Origin: Rhizobium leguminosarum
GTDB taxonomy: Bacteria > Pseudomonadota > Alphaproteobacteria > Rhizobiales > Rhizobiaceae
Assembly (NCBI RefSeq): GCF_001679785.1
Contig: NZ_CP016286.1
Location: 124,001 to 188,000 of the forward strand
DNA: 64,000 bases
Direction of reading: 5' to 3'
The notes under the pieces are model-generated. The model was not told where the DNA came from, did not search any database, and saw only the letters and a program-made list of their open reading frames with translations. This document shows, piece by piece, positions 9,489 through 18,085 of this stretch; the first letter of the stretch is position 1; the number at the start of each line of letters is the position of its first letter. The position numbers were made by a program, and so were the translations under genes.

Positions 9489-9522
9489 ATGGCGAGACCA
9501 TCATCAATTGAAAGGATTTACG

Positions 9523-10254
9523 ATGGCTCGAATGAGTAACAAGATTGCCCTGGTCGTCGGCGGCGCCAAGGGCATCGGCTTGGCAATTGCAGAGCGGCTT
9601 TCTGCCGAAGGGGCGAAGGTCTTCATCACCAGTCGTAGAAGTGAAGATGCCGAGAAGGCGGCCAAGGGTATCGGCAATAACGCGGTCGGCATTGCCGCCG
9701 ATGCCGGTGTCCCCGAAGATATGGTGGAGGCTGTCGAAAAAGTGCGAAAAGCATGCGGGCGTATTGACGCGCTCGTATTGAATGCAGGCCTCTCCGAGCC
9801 AGCGCAGATCGCCGAAATAACGCCAGACCACTTCGACCGCCACTTCGGCGTCAACGTCCGCGGGATGGTTTTCGGCCTGCAGGCGGCTCTCCCGGTGATG
9901 ACAGGAGGTGGGGCGGTCGTCCTTGTCGGATCCATCGCCGATAGCGCGGGCTACTCTTCGTACGGAACCTATGCCGCCACCAAAGCGGCGGTCCGTTCCT
10001 ATGCTCGAACCTGGACGGCAGAGCTCGCGCCCAAAGGTGTACGCGTCAACGTTGTTGCGCCCGGTCCAACCGATACGGAAATGATGGCTGCGGTTCCGGA
10101 AGACACTCGCGCGGCACTTGTCGCTCCGATCCCGATGGGACGAATGGCGAGGCCTTCAGAAGTGGCTGCGGCCGCCTTGTTCTTGTTGAGCGATGACGCG
10201 AGCTACATCGCCGGTGCCGAACTGTGCGTCGACGGCGGCTTGCGGCAGGTCTAA
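9523..10254 (+). CDS. Short-chain dehydrogenase/reductase
   Basis: This 243-residue classical SDR has the N-terminal cofactor motif G-G-A-K-G-I-G (about residues 13-19), N-A-G (in L-V-L-N-A-G-L), the catalytic Ser in V-G-S-I-A-D-S and the Y-x-x-x-K pair in Y-G-T-Y-A-A-T-K. The C-terminal segment D-D-A-S-Y-I-A-G-A-E-L-C-V-D-G-G is typical. The Arg-Arg after the second strand (T-S-R-R) suggests NADP(H) preference. The ATG at 9523 has AAAGGA upstream and is preferred to in-frame starts that would overlap the operator. It is divergent from an HxlR gene that probably controls it. The substrate is unknown. Confidence 0.88.
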   Translation: MARMSNKIALVVGGAKGIGLAIAERLSAEGAKVFITSRRSEDAEKAAKGIGNNAVGIAADAGVPEDMVEAVEKVRKACGRIDALVLNAGLSEPAQIAEITPDHFDRHFGVNVRGMVFGLQAALPVMTGGGAVVLVGSIADSAGYSSYGTYAATKAAVRSYARTWTAELAPKGVRVNVVAPGPTDTEMMAAVPEDTRAALVAPIPMGRMARPSEVAAAALFLLSDDASYIAGAELCVDGGLRQV

Positions 10255-10271
10255 GGTTCCGTCGAAACGGT

Positions 10272-10297
10272 GTACCCGACCGGAGCAGGTCGGGTAC
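10272..10297. terminator. Stem-loop between convergent genes
   Basis: A perfect 10-bp stem GTACCCGACC / GGTCGGGTAC with a 6-base loop lies 18 bases after the SDR stop codon and before the convergent GGDEF/EAL gene. There is no clear U-tract on the plus strand, so it is a plausible but not canonical terminator. Confidence 0.5.
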
Positions 10298-10390
10298 AGC
10301 AAAACGCGCTTGATGACAGACCAACTTTAAATTGAAGCCGTTCAATATCGAAAAGAGCACCGAAGGCGGCCTTTGGTTGCTACCGCCCGA

Positions 10391-13303
10391 TCACGCCCGT
10401 TTGGTCAGCGGAAACCGGTCCCGCAGCAGCCGCAGCACCGATTCCGAAGGGATCGGCGGGCCGAAAAGGTAGCTCTGGCCGTAGTTGCAGCCCATCTTGG
10501 CGAGTTCGATCGCATCCTCGTTGGATTCGATCCCCTCCGCCACCACCTTCATGTCGAGTTCGCGCGCCATCGCGATCACCGACCGGAGCACGGTCGCCTT
10601 CTTGTCGCTGCTGTCGCGCACCAAGGCCTTGTCGAGCTTGATCGTGTCGAAGGGGAAGCGGGTGAGATAGGCGAGCGACGAATATCCGGTGCCGAAATCG
10701 TCGAGCGCCAGGCCGATGCCGGCTTCCTTCAGCTTCTGCAGCACGAGGCGGGCCTGTTCCGGATTTTCCATCACCATGGATTCCGTCAGTTCGAGCTTGA
10801 GGCGAGAGGGCTGGCAATGGGTCTTGGCGAGAACCGAACGCACGTCGTCATAGAGCTCGTTGTTGAGGAGCTGCACACTCGACAGGTTGATCGAGACGAA
10901 GATCGGCAACTCGCCGGTCTGGTGCTGCCAGCTCATCAGATCGTTGGTCGCCTGTTCCAGCGCGAACATGCCGAGCGGGCCGATAAGATCGGAGGCCTCG
11001 GCGATCGGGATGAATTCGGATGGCGGGATGTTGCCGCGTTTGGGATGTTCCCAGCGCATCAGCGCCTCGAAGCCGGCGACCTCGACATCCTCCAGTCTTG
11101 CGATCGGCTGATAGACCATCGACAATTCCTTGCGCTCGATGGCGCGGCGGAGATCCGTTTCCAGCTGCAGCCGGTCGGTGCCGAACTCGCGGAAGGCCGG
11201 CTGGAACGGCTCGACGCGGTTGCCGCCGGCCCGTTTTGCCCGATACATCGCAAGCTCCGCATCGCTGAGCAGGCCGGTGGCGCTCTCCTGCCGGTCGACC
11301 CAGGAGGCAAGCCCGACCGAGGCCGTCAGGATGATTTCGCGATTGGCGAAGTTGATGGGCACCATGATCGCCTTGCTGATTGCATCGGCGAAATCGGCGA
11401 CCTTGGCCGGATTGTGCTCGGAAACCAGGATGAGGCCGAACTGGTCGCCGGCAAGCCGCGCCAGCGTGTCCTGCGGTTTCAACAGCCGGCGCAGCCGCCG
11501 CGTCAGCGCGATGAGGATGTTGTCGCCGGCGGCAACGCCGAGCGAATCATTGACCAGCTTGTAGCGATCGATGTCGATCACCATCACCGTCGGCCGCAGC
11601 GTGTCGCCGCCCGGCGCCAGCGCCAGCACCGACTGCAGCCGGTCGAGGAAGACCTGCCGGTTCGGCAGGCCGGTCAGATTGTCGTGCAGTGCATCGTGCA
11701 GCAGCCGCTCGACGGAATTCTTCTGTTCGGTCACGTCGACGATCGTGCCGACGCAGCGGATGATCTCGCCATTGGAGCCGAGCACCGGCCGGGCGCGGAT
11801 CAGCAGCCAGTGGAAATGCCCGTCCTCGGCGCGGATGCGGAACTCGTGGTTCAGCCGCCCGCGCCGGTGTTCGAGCAGCACGTCGAGCGTGGCGCGGAAG
11901 CGGTCGCGGTCGTCGGGATGCAGCCGCGGCAGCCAGTTGCGCGCCGCGCCATGCATGGCGCCCGGCGACAGGCCGAGCTTGATCGAGACGTCGGGAATGG
12001 TGACGACGCGGTCGCGCGCCACGTCCCAATCCCAGACCATGTCGCCGGAGCCGGTCAGCGCCAGCGATTGCCGCTCGAGATCGGAAAACAGCCCCTGCTG
12101 ATAGGCGCCGCCGGCGAACGCATGCTGCATGACGGTGAAGCCGATCAACAGCACGATAAGCACCAGGCCACCGCCGAGTGCCGGCTGGATGATGTCATTG
12201 TCGAGCCGGCCTGTAACGGTCAGCCACGCGCCGAACAGCCAGACGAGTGTCAGCGCCCAGGCAGGCACCAGCAGAATGGCGCGGTCGTAGCGGTTGAAGC
12301 CGAGATAGATGATCAAGAGCAGCCCCGTCGCGGCCGTCAACGCGAAGGAAAGCCGGGCGATGCCGGCGGCGATCGAGGGGTCGTAGATCGCCACGCCAAA
12401 GAGCAGGGCAAGGCCGAGCACCCAGGCAAGCGTCGCGTAGCCGAGATGTGCATGCCAGCGGTTGAGGTTGAGATAGGTGAAGAGGAAGATGACGAAACTC
12501 GACGCCAGCGCCACCTCGGCGCAGGCGCGCCATATTCGCTGGTCGGCCGAGGCGACGCTGATCAGCTTGCCGAGAAAACCGAAATCGACGCAGATATAGC
12601 CGAGCACCGCCCAGGCGAGTGCTGCCGTCGCCGGCAGCATCGAGGTGCCCTTGACGACGAAGAGGATGGTCAGGAACACGGCGAGCAGGCCGGCAATGCC
12701 AAGCACGATGCCGCGATAGAGCGTGAAGGCGTTGATCGTGTCCTTGTAGGCGTTCGGTTCCCAGAGATAGATCTGCGGCAGCTCCGGCGTCGACAGTTCG
12801 GCGACGAAGGTGATGACGGCGCCGGGGTTCAGCGTGATGCGGAAGACGTCGGCTTCGTCGCTCGGCTGCCGGTCGAGCGCGAAGCCTTCGCTCGGCGTAA
12901 TCGCGCTGATGCGCTGCGAGCCGAGATCCGGCCAGAACAGCTTGGAATTGACCAGACGGAAATGCGGCGCGACGATGACGCGCTCGAGCTGCTCTTCCGA
13001 GACGTTGGCGAGCGCAAACACCGCCCAGTCGCCCTGATGGTTCTCCGAGCTTGCCCTGACCTCGATGCGGCGGCGGATGCCGTCGGCGCCTGCCGCCGTC
13101 GAAACCTGGAAGGCCTCGCCCTGATTGGCGTAGATCTCGGTCGTTGCGGTCAGATCGAGCGCGGTATCGTCACGGGAAATTTTTACCGGTTCGGCCGCCT
13201 GGGCAACGCCCGCCATGAAGGCGAAGGCTGCCAGGAAAAGGGCTGCGATCACCGCGATTGCTCGTCCGGACGGTGACTTGGGCAGCATGCGGTCTCTTGT
13301 CAT
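10391..13303 (-). CDS. Membrane PAS-GGDEF-EAL protein, probable c-di-GMP phosphodiesterase
   Basis: This 970-residue protein has a signal peptide (about 1-37), a periplasmic domain to about 190, seven or so membrane helices at about 193-395 (7TMR-DISM-like layout), a PAS domain (about 410-527), a GGDEF domain (about 540-700) and an EAL domain (about 715-960). The GGDEF active site reads A-G-D-Q-F (618-622), which should abolish cyclase activity. The EAL domain keeps E-A-L (746-748), the E-L-T-E-S segment (838-842), D-D-F-G-T-G (868-873) and E-G-I-E-S. It is therefore predicted to hydrolyse c-di-GMP, with the GGDEF domain perhaps regulatory. Its start overlaps the end of the rimJ-like gene by 4 bases, which marks it as the last gene of the thrC operon. 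Confidence 0.9.
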   Translation of the reverse strand: MTRDRMLPKSPSGRAIAVIAALFLAAFAFMAGVAQAAEPVKISRDDTALDLTATTEIYANQGEAFQVSTAAGADGIRRRIEVRASSENHQGDWAVFALANVSEEQLERVIVAPHFRLVNSKLFWPDLGSQRISAITPSEGFALDRQPSDEADVFRITLNPGAVITFVAELSTPELPQIYLWEPNAYKDTINAFTLYRGIVLGIAGLLAVFLTILFVVKGTSMLPATAALAWAVLGYICVDFGFLGKLISVASADQRIWRACAEVALASSFVIFLFTYLNLNRWHAHLGYATLAWVLGLALLFGVAIYDPSIAAGIARLSFALTAATGLLLIIYLGFNRYDRAILLVPAWALTLVWLFGAWLTVTGRLDNDIIQPALGGGLVLIVLLIGFTVMQHAFAGGAYQQGLFSDLERQSLALTGSGDMVWDWDVARDRVVTIPDVSIKLGLSPGAMHGAARNWLPRLHPDDRDRFRATLDVLLEHRRGRLNHEFRIRAEDGHFHWLLIRARPVLGSNGEIIRCVGTIVDVTEQKNSVERLLHDALHDNLTGLPNRQVFLDRLQSVLALAPGGDTLRPTVMVIDIDRYKLVNDSLGVAAGDNILIALTRRLRRLLKPQDTLARLAGDQFGLILVSEHNPAKVADFADAISKAIMVPINFANREIILTASVGLASWVDRQESATGLLSDAELAMYRAKRAGGNRVEPFQPAFREFGTDRLQLETDLRRAIERKELSMVYQPIARLEDVEVAGFEALMRWEHPKRGNIPPSEFIPIAEASDLIGPLGMFALEQATNDLMSWQHQTGELPIFVSINLSSVQLLNNELYDDVRSVLAKTHCQPSRLKLELTESMVMENPEQARLVLQKLKEAGIGLALDDFGTGYSSLAYLTRFPFDTIKLDKALVRDSSDKKATVLRSVIAMARELDMKVVAEGIESNEDAIELAKMGCNYGQSYLFGPPIPSESVLRLLRDRFPLTKRA

Positions 13304-13914
13304 CGGCTGTCGGTTTTCCTGCCTTTATCCGTATCGGTGGCGAGACGTGAAAACATCACATGGTCGTGCCACTGACCGTTGATCTTCAGATATCCGCGCA
13401 GATAGCCTTCCTGTTGAAACCCGGCTTTTTCAAGCAGACGGATGCTGCGCGCGTTATCTGGAATACAGGCTGCTTCGATACGGTGCAACTCAAGCCCGGC
13501 GAAGATGTAAGGAATAACCAATTGAAGGGCGGCGAACATATGCCCCTGGCCGGCATGGCGTTCGCCCATCCAGTAGCCGATCATGCAGCTTTGTGCCGCA
13601 CCCCGTCTGATGTAACCGATGGTGACGCCGCCGACGAGCGTCATGTCGTCTTTCAGGAAAATGAACAGCGGCACCGCCTGGCCCGAGGCATATTCCTGCT
13701 TGCCGCGGACGACACGGGCGCGGTAGGCCCCCTCCGTCAGCTCGTCGCGCCGCCAGGTCGGCTCCCAGGGTTCCAGGAATTTGCGGCTGTCGGCGCGCAG
13801 CCGGTGCCACTGGTTGAAATCCTGGTAGCGCGGCAGGCGCAGGAGATATCTGTCATTCTCCAGCTGCACCGCTTCCGGCTGCCGCTGCAGGAACCGAAAA
13901 ACCGATTTTGGCAT
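13300..13914 (-). CDS. rimJ: GNAT acetyltransferase, RimJ/RimL type
   Basis: This 204-residue protein fits the ribosomal-protein-alanine N-acetyltransferase group. It has L-R-L-P-R-Y-Q-D-F-N-Q-W near the N-terminus, a central G-Y-W-M-G-E-R-H-A-G-Q-G-H-M acetyl-CoA loop, and a C-terminal H-R-I-E-A-A-C-I-P-D-N-A-R-S-I-R-L-L-E-K-A-G-F block. It would acetylate N-terminal alanine, classically of ribosomal protein S5, although the true target may differ. It lies 28 bases after the M16 peptidase gene and overlaps the GGDEF/EAL gene by 4 bases, so all are likely cotranscribed. Confidence 0.85.
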   Translation of the reverse strand: MPKSVFRFLQRQPEAVQLENDRYLLRLPRYQDFNQWHRLRADSRKFLEPWEPTWRRDELTEGAYRARVVRGKQEYASGQAVPLFIFLKDDMTLVGGVTIGYIRRGAAQSCMIGYWMGERHAGQGHMFAALQLVIPYIFAGLELHRIEAACIPDNARSIRLLEKAGFQQEGYLRGYLKINGQWHDHVMFSRLATDTDKGRKTDSR

Positions 13915-13942
13915 CGATCACTCCCGGCAGGACGACGTCGGC

Positions 13943-15241
13943 TCAGCGGCTTGCCTGCAGCGTCTTCGACGCCGGGACCGAAAGCGAGGCAGTGATGTCT
14001 TCCATCGGCGCGAGCTGTTCCAACGGTCCGATCGCCGACAGCGTCGGCACCGTGTCATAGAACAGGCGTCCGGCAAGGTCGGTCAGCCGCTCGATGGTGA
14101 TGCCTTCCAGCCGTTCCATCATCTCCGGATTGGAGATCGGCCGGCCGTAGAGCATCATCTGCCTGGCGATCTGGCCGGCGCGGGCAGCCGGGCTTTCCGC
14201 ACCCATCAACAGCTGGGCGCGGATCTGGGCGCGGGCGCGCTCGATCTCGTTCTGGTGGATCGCATCGGCTGACTTGTGCAGTTCGTCGATGATGACGGGC
14301 ACAAGCTCCGGCAGGTTTTCGCCGCCGGTTGCGGCATGAATGCCGAAGATGCCGGTGTCGGAAAAGCCCCAGTGGAAGGCATAGACGGAATAACAGAGGC
14401 CGCGGAATTCGCGCACCTCCTGGAACAGCCTGGACGACATGCCGCCGCCGAGGATATTGGCGAGGATCTGCGAGCAATAGAAATCGCGTGCGTGGTAAGG
14501 CTTGCCTTCGAAGCCGAGCAGGATCTGCGCATCCATCAGGTCGCGCGGTTCACGCACGCTGCCGCCGATGTAACGCGCCGCATCCATGACGGGCGGGGCG
14601 GAAGGTACGGTCGGCAGGCTGGCGAAACGGTCCTCGACCAAACGCAGGAACGCTTCATGCTCGACGGCGCCGGTTGCGACCACGAACATGCGGTCGGTCG
14701 TGTAGTTGCGGCCGAGATAGCCGCGGATCTGCTGCGGCGTGAAGGAGACGACGGTCTCCGGCGTGCCGAGGATTGCCCGGCCGAGCGTCTGGTCGCGATA
14801 GGCAACCTCGGAGAACCGGTCGAACACCACATCGTCGGGCGTGTCGTTGGCGGCGTTGATCTCCTGCAGGATCACCTGCTTTTCGCGCTCCAGCTCCTCT
14901 TCCTCGAAGGCCGATTCCGTCAGGATGTCGGCGAGGATATCGACGGCGAGCGGCACGTAGTCCTTGAGCACGCGGGCGTAATAGGAGGTCGTCTCGGTCG
15001 AGGTGGCGGCATTGACTTCACCGCCGACATCCTCGATTTCTTCGGCGATCTGGCGGGCTGTGCGGCGCGCCGTGCCCTTGAAGGCCATGTGTTCGAGCAG
15101 GTGAGCGATGCCGTGCTCGTTGTCCGTCTCGTTACGCGATCCCGATTTGATCCAGACCCCGAGCGCAACGCTTTCAAGATGCGGCATGGTCTCTGTGACT
15201 ACTGTCAGCCCGGATTTCAGCCGGGTGCACTCAACTGTCAT
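13943..15241 (-). CDS. M16 family zinc peptidase (processing-peptidase-like)
   Basis: This 432-residue protein has the inverted zinc motif H-L-L-E-H (residues 47-51, within G-I-A-H-L-L-E-H-M-A-F-K-G-T) and the distal glutamate in K-Q-V-I-L-Q-E-I (about 128). It resembles the single-domain-pair M16B peptidases related to mitochondrial processing peptidase beta. The C-terminal half is the usual inactive partner domain. It starts 3 bases after the thrC stop codon, a conserved arrangement in alphaproteobacteria. There is no signal peptide, so a cytosolic role is expected; the physiological substrate is unknown. Confidence 0.92.
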   Translation of the reverse strand: MTVECTRLKSGLTVVTETMPHLESVALGVWIKSGSRNETDNEHGIAHLLEHMAFKGTARRTARQIAEEIEDVGGEVNAATSTETTSYYARVLKDYVPLAVDILADILTESAFEEEELEREKQVILQEINAANDTPDDVVFDRFSEVAYRDQTLGRAILGTPETVVSFTPQQIRGYLGRNYTTDRMFVVATGAVEHEAFLRLVEDRFASLPTVPSAPPVMDAARYIGGSVREPRDLMDAQILLGFEGKPYHARDFYCSQILANILGGGMSSRLFQEVREFRGLCYSVYAFHWGFSDTGIFGIHAATGGENLPELVPVIIDELHKSADAIHQNEIERARAQIRAQLLMGAESPAARAGQIARQMMLYGRPISNPEMMERLEGITIERLTDLAGRLFYDTVPTLSAIGPLEQLAPMEDITASLSVPASKTLQASR

Positions 15242-15244
15242 TGG

Positions 15245-16666
15245 CTATCTTTCTGCGCCTGCTGTCGTCTCGCCGCGGGCATGCTTGCCGATAAAGTTTT
15301 CAACGGCTTTCAGCTCCGGTTTGATGATCTGGAAACGCTCCTCCCTTTGCATCAGATCAGCAAGCCACGTCGGAAGCGCCGGGTCAATACCGCAGGCGGA
15401 TTTTACGGCGGCGGGGAATTTCGCCGGATGCGCGGTCGAAAGCGTCACCATCGGCGTATTCGGCTTTTCTTTCTTGGCGGCGACGAAGACGCCGATCGCC
15501 GAATGCGGATCCAGCAGATAACCGGTCTCGGCATGGGTCTTGCGGATCGTCTCAGTCACCTGCTTCTCGCTGGCGCGCCCGGAGCGGAAGTCGCGGCGGA
15601 TCGCCTTCAGCGCTTGCGCGCCGATCTCGAAGCCGTTGGATTGCTTGAGGCTTTCCATCGCCGCCCGCACCTTCGAGGCGTCGCGGTCATAGGCTTCGAA
15701 CAGCAGCCGTTCGAAGTTCGACGAGATCTGGATATCCATCGACGGCGAGCTCGTCGCCTTGACCGCCTTCATGTCGTAGCGGCCGGTTTTCAGCGCCCGC
15801 GCCAGGATGTCGTTCTCGTTGGTGGCGATCACCAGCCGGTCGATCGGCAGGCCCATGCGCTTGGCGCAGTAGCCGGCGAAGATATCGCCGAAATTGCCGG
15901 TCGGCACCGTGAACGAGATCTTCCGGTCCGGTCCGCCGAGCGCCACCGCCGCCGTGAAATAATAGACGATCTGGGCCATGATGCGCGCCCAGTTGATCGA
16001 GTTGACGCCGGAAAGTCGGACCTTGTCGCGGAAGGCCACGTCGTTGAACATCGCTTTCACGAGGTTCTGGCAGTCGTCGAAATTGCCCTCGACGGCAAGC
16101 GCATGCACGTTTGGTGACGACGAGGTCGTCATCTGCCGCTGCTGCACCGGCGAGACCTTGCCATGCGGGAAAAGGATGAAGATGTCGGTGCGCTCGCGCC
16201 CGGCGAAGGCGTCGATCGCTGCCCCGCCGGTGTCGCCCGAAGTGGCGCCGACGATCGTCGCCCGCTCGCCTCGCTTTTCCAGCGCATAGTCCATCAGCCG
16301 GGCGAGCAGCTGCATCGCCACGTCCTTGAAGGCGAGCGTCGTGCCGTGGAAGAGTTCCATGACGAAGCTGTTCGGCCCGGTCTGGACGAGCGGCGCAATC
16401 GCCGGATGGCGGAAGGTGCCGTAGGCCTCGTCGATCATCGCCCGGAACGTGTCGTCGGGGATCTCGCCATTGGTGAAGGGCGACAGGATGGTGAAGGCGA
16501 TTTCCTGATATGTCTTGCCGCGGAGCGCGCGGATTTCCTTCTTGGAAAAGCTCGGCCATTTGCGCGGAACATAGAGCCCGCCGTCGCGCGCCAGCCCGGT
16601 CAAAAGGGCGTCGCAAAAGCCGAGGGAAGGGGCTTCGCCGCGGGTCGAGATATAGTCCACGTTCAT
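15245..16666 (-). CDS. thrC: Threonine synthase
   Basis: Threonine synthase converts O-phospho-L-homoserine to threonine with pyridoxal phosphate. The 473-residue protein has the N-terminal Y-I-S-T-R-G block of the long thrC subfamily, the PLP lysine in T-T-L-A-F-K-D-V-A (about Lys114), G-A-T-S-G-D-T-G-G-A-A and the later V-P-T-G-N-F-G-D glycine loop. The open frame extends 85 codons further upstream, but that part is Arg/Pro-rich and unlike the family. ATG at 16666 (or the adjacent one at 16669) with AAGG upstream is chosen. It is the first gene of the minus-strand operon with the M16 peptidase, rimJ-like and GGDEF/EAL genes. Confidence 0.95.
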   Translation of the reverse strand: MNVDYISTRGEAPSLGFCDALLTGLARDGGLYVPRKWPSFSKKEIRALRGKTYQEIAFTILSPFTNGEIPDDTFRAMIDEAYGTFRHPAIAPLVQTGPNSFVMELFHGTTLAFKDVAMQLLARLMDYALEKRGERATIVGATSGDTGGAAIDAFAGRERTDIFILFPHGKVSPVQQRQMTTSSSPNVHALAVEGNFDDCQNLVKAMFNDVAFRDKVRLSGVNSINWARIMAQIVYYFTAAVALGGPDRKISFTVPTGNFGDIFAGYCAKRMGLPIDRLVIATNENDILARALKTGRYDMKAVKATSSPSMDIQISSNFERLLFEAYDRDASKVRAAMESLKQSNGFEIGAQALKAIRRDFRSGRASEKQVTETIRKTHAETGYLLDPHSAIGVFVAAKKEKPNTPMVTLSTAHPAKFPAAVKSACGIDPALPTWLADLMQREERFQIIKPELKAVENFIGKHARGETTAGAER

Positions 16667-16957
16667 CATCCTTGATCTATCGCTGGAGGAAATCCGGCCG
16701 GGCGCGTCGATCGCCCGCTCTGCCGGAAGTCTTGGCTGGAAATCGGGCCGGAAATCGGACAAGGGCCGCTCTGCGGGCAGGGCTTTGCTCGTATGCTTTT
16801 GAAGTTGCCCGCATCCGGCGTCGAAAAGTGCATCAAAACGGCGCTTACCCAATCGATTTTTGTTTGCGCCGCTGATATAGACCATCGCAAACCGTCGTGA
16901 AAGGCCCCACGGAAAAGACATGGGGCCTCCAAGAAGCGCTTATACAAGGGATGGAAT

Positions 16958-17605
16958 ATGGTGCTCGGCAAGGTCTCGCGTCTCATCGTCTCCGCATCTT
17001 TTCTTGCCCTGCTCGCTGGTTGCAACTCGCTCGGCATAGGTGGCGACAGCAAGCCGGCTGCGCCGGCCGCCCAGCCGAACGGCACCGCCCAGATCATGCC
17101 GCTGGCGCCCGCCAACCCCTCCTCGAACAATCCTTCCATCGGCACCGCCACGACGGCGCAGGGCACGGTCGCTCCAGTCGTCCAGGGCGCCTGCCCCCAG
17201 ATCTTCATGCGTGACCAGGACGCGATCTTCCGCACTTATGCCAAGGGCAAGAAGGATGATCCGCAGCAGATCGTCTACCAGGCCTCCTTCGGCGACTACA
17301 CCCGCCAGTGCACACTGAACGACACGAACCTGACGATGACCATCGTCGCCCAGCTGCGCCTCATCACCGGCCCGGCCGGCACGCCAGGCCCGCTGACGCT
17401 GCCGATCCGCATCTCCGTCGTCGATGGCGAGACCGTGCTCTATTCCGAAGTCACCAAATTCCCGACCGAAATCCCGCCGGGCGCGCCGGGTACGCAGGTG
17501 ATCTTCCGCAAGGACGGCATCACGATGCCGGTCGGCTCCGGCGCCCTGGTGCGCATCAATATCGGCTTCGACACCCAGCCGGCGAAGACGAAGAAGAGCA
17601 GCTAG
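16958..17605 (+). CDS. Conserved lipoprotein, function unknown
   Basis: The 215-residue product has a lipoprotein signal ending in the lipobox L-L-A-G-C (Cys about 22), an Ala/Pro/Asn-rich linker (about 30-75) and a conserved C-terminal domain with C-P-Q-I-F-M-R-D and D-Y-T-R-Q-C-T-L. These two cysteines could form a disulfide. It should sit in the periplasm on a membrane anchor. It is divergent from thrC across about 290 bp, and a palindromic repeat follows it. I do not recognise a named family. Confidence 0.75.
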   Translation: MVLGKVSRLIVSASFLALLAGCNSLGIGGDSKPAAPAAQPNGTAQIMPLAPANPSSNNPSIGTATTAQGTVAPVVQGACPQIFMRDQDAIFRTYAKGKKDDPQQIVYQASFGDYTRQCTLNDTNLTMTIVAQLRLITGPAGTPGPLTLPIRISVVDGETVLYSEVTKFPTEIPPGAPGTQVIFRKDGITMPVGSGALVRINIGFDTQPAKTKKSS

Positions 17606-17660
17606 AGCTATTTTCAGGAAAAGTGGGAAGCGGTTTTCGGACGAAATCCTGTTCTAGGGC
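17605..17660. repeat. Degenerate rhizobial palindromic intergenic repeat
   Basis: The core GGAAAAGTGGGAAGCGGTTT followed by TCGGACGAAATCC is the reverse complement, with changes, of the clean copy at 41660-41710. It sits between the lipoprotein and the convergent VapC-type gene and may act as a bidirectional terminator-like structure. Confidence 0.65.
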
Positions 17661-18085
17661 TCGATCCGCTCCGGGGGATCGGTGAACGGATTGAGCAGCC
17701 GCGTACCGCGGCCCTCGAAATCTTTGATGTTGCGCGTGACAAGCACGAGGCGGTGAACGCGCGCAGTCGCCGCAAGCGCCAAGTCCCAGCGATCCTTGTT
17801 CTTGGCTCCGAGCAGGCGCGTCCATTCTTCCACAACCGTGGCGTCCACCGGCAGAATCCGATCTGCAAACGCTTTCTCCAGGTTGGCAATTCCTCGAATG
17901 ATAGCAGCGGCCCGTTCCGGGTCGCGCCGCTTGAGCATTTCAGCACCTCGGCGCTTCTCGAATAGCGTCGCTACGCTGAGGCGCAGTTCCGCGTCATCGA
18001 CGCCGGCGATCCACTTGCGGACGTTGGCGTTGCCTCGCGGGCTGAACTCACGCAAGACGTTCTCGTCCAGCAAATAGCCGGTCAC
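17654..18085 (-). CDS. PIN-domain VapC-type toxin
   Basis: The 143-residue PIN-domain protein begins Y-L-L-D-E-N-V-L-R-E-F, where most VapC proteins have D-T-N. The C-terminal acidic site is in D-R-W-D-L-A-L-A-A-T-A and the core ends L-V-T-R-N-I-K-D-F. VapC toxins are Mg-dependent ribonucleases that cut tRNA or rRNA. The start is a GTG that overlaps the stop codon of the upstream antitoxin gene (GTGA), indicating translational coupling. The Glu in place of Thr next to the first catalytic Asp is worth noting but need not inactivate it. Confidence 0.85.
   Translation of the reverse strand: MTGYLLDENVLREFSPRGNANVRKWIAGVDDAELRLSVATLFEKRRGAEMLKRRDPERAAAIIRGIANLEKAFADRILPVDATVVEEWTRLLGAKNKDRWDLALAATARVHRLVLVTRNIKDFEGRGTRLLNPFTDPPERIEP

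Noticed and set aside
10373..13276. 967-codon open frame antisense to the GGDEF/EAL gene
   Set aside because: It mirrors the real gene in a GC-rich region, is extremely rich in Arg, His, Asp and Glu, and has no recognisable domain. The minus-strand product has full catalytic motifs.
14276..16117. 613-codon open frame opposite the M16 peptidase and thrC
   Set aside because: It spans two real genes on the other strand and shows only shadow composition.
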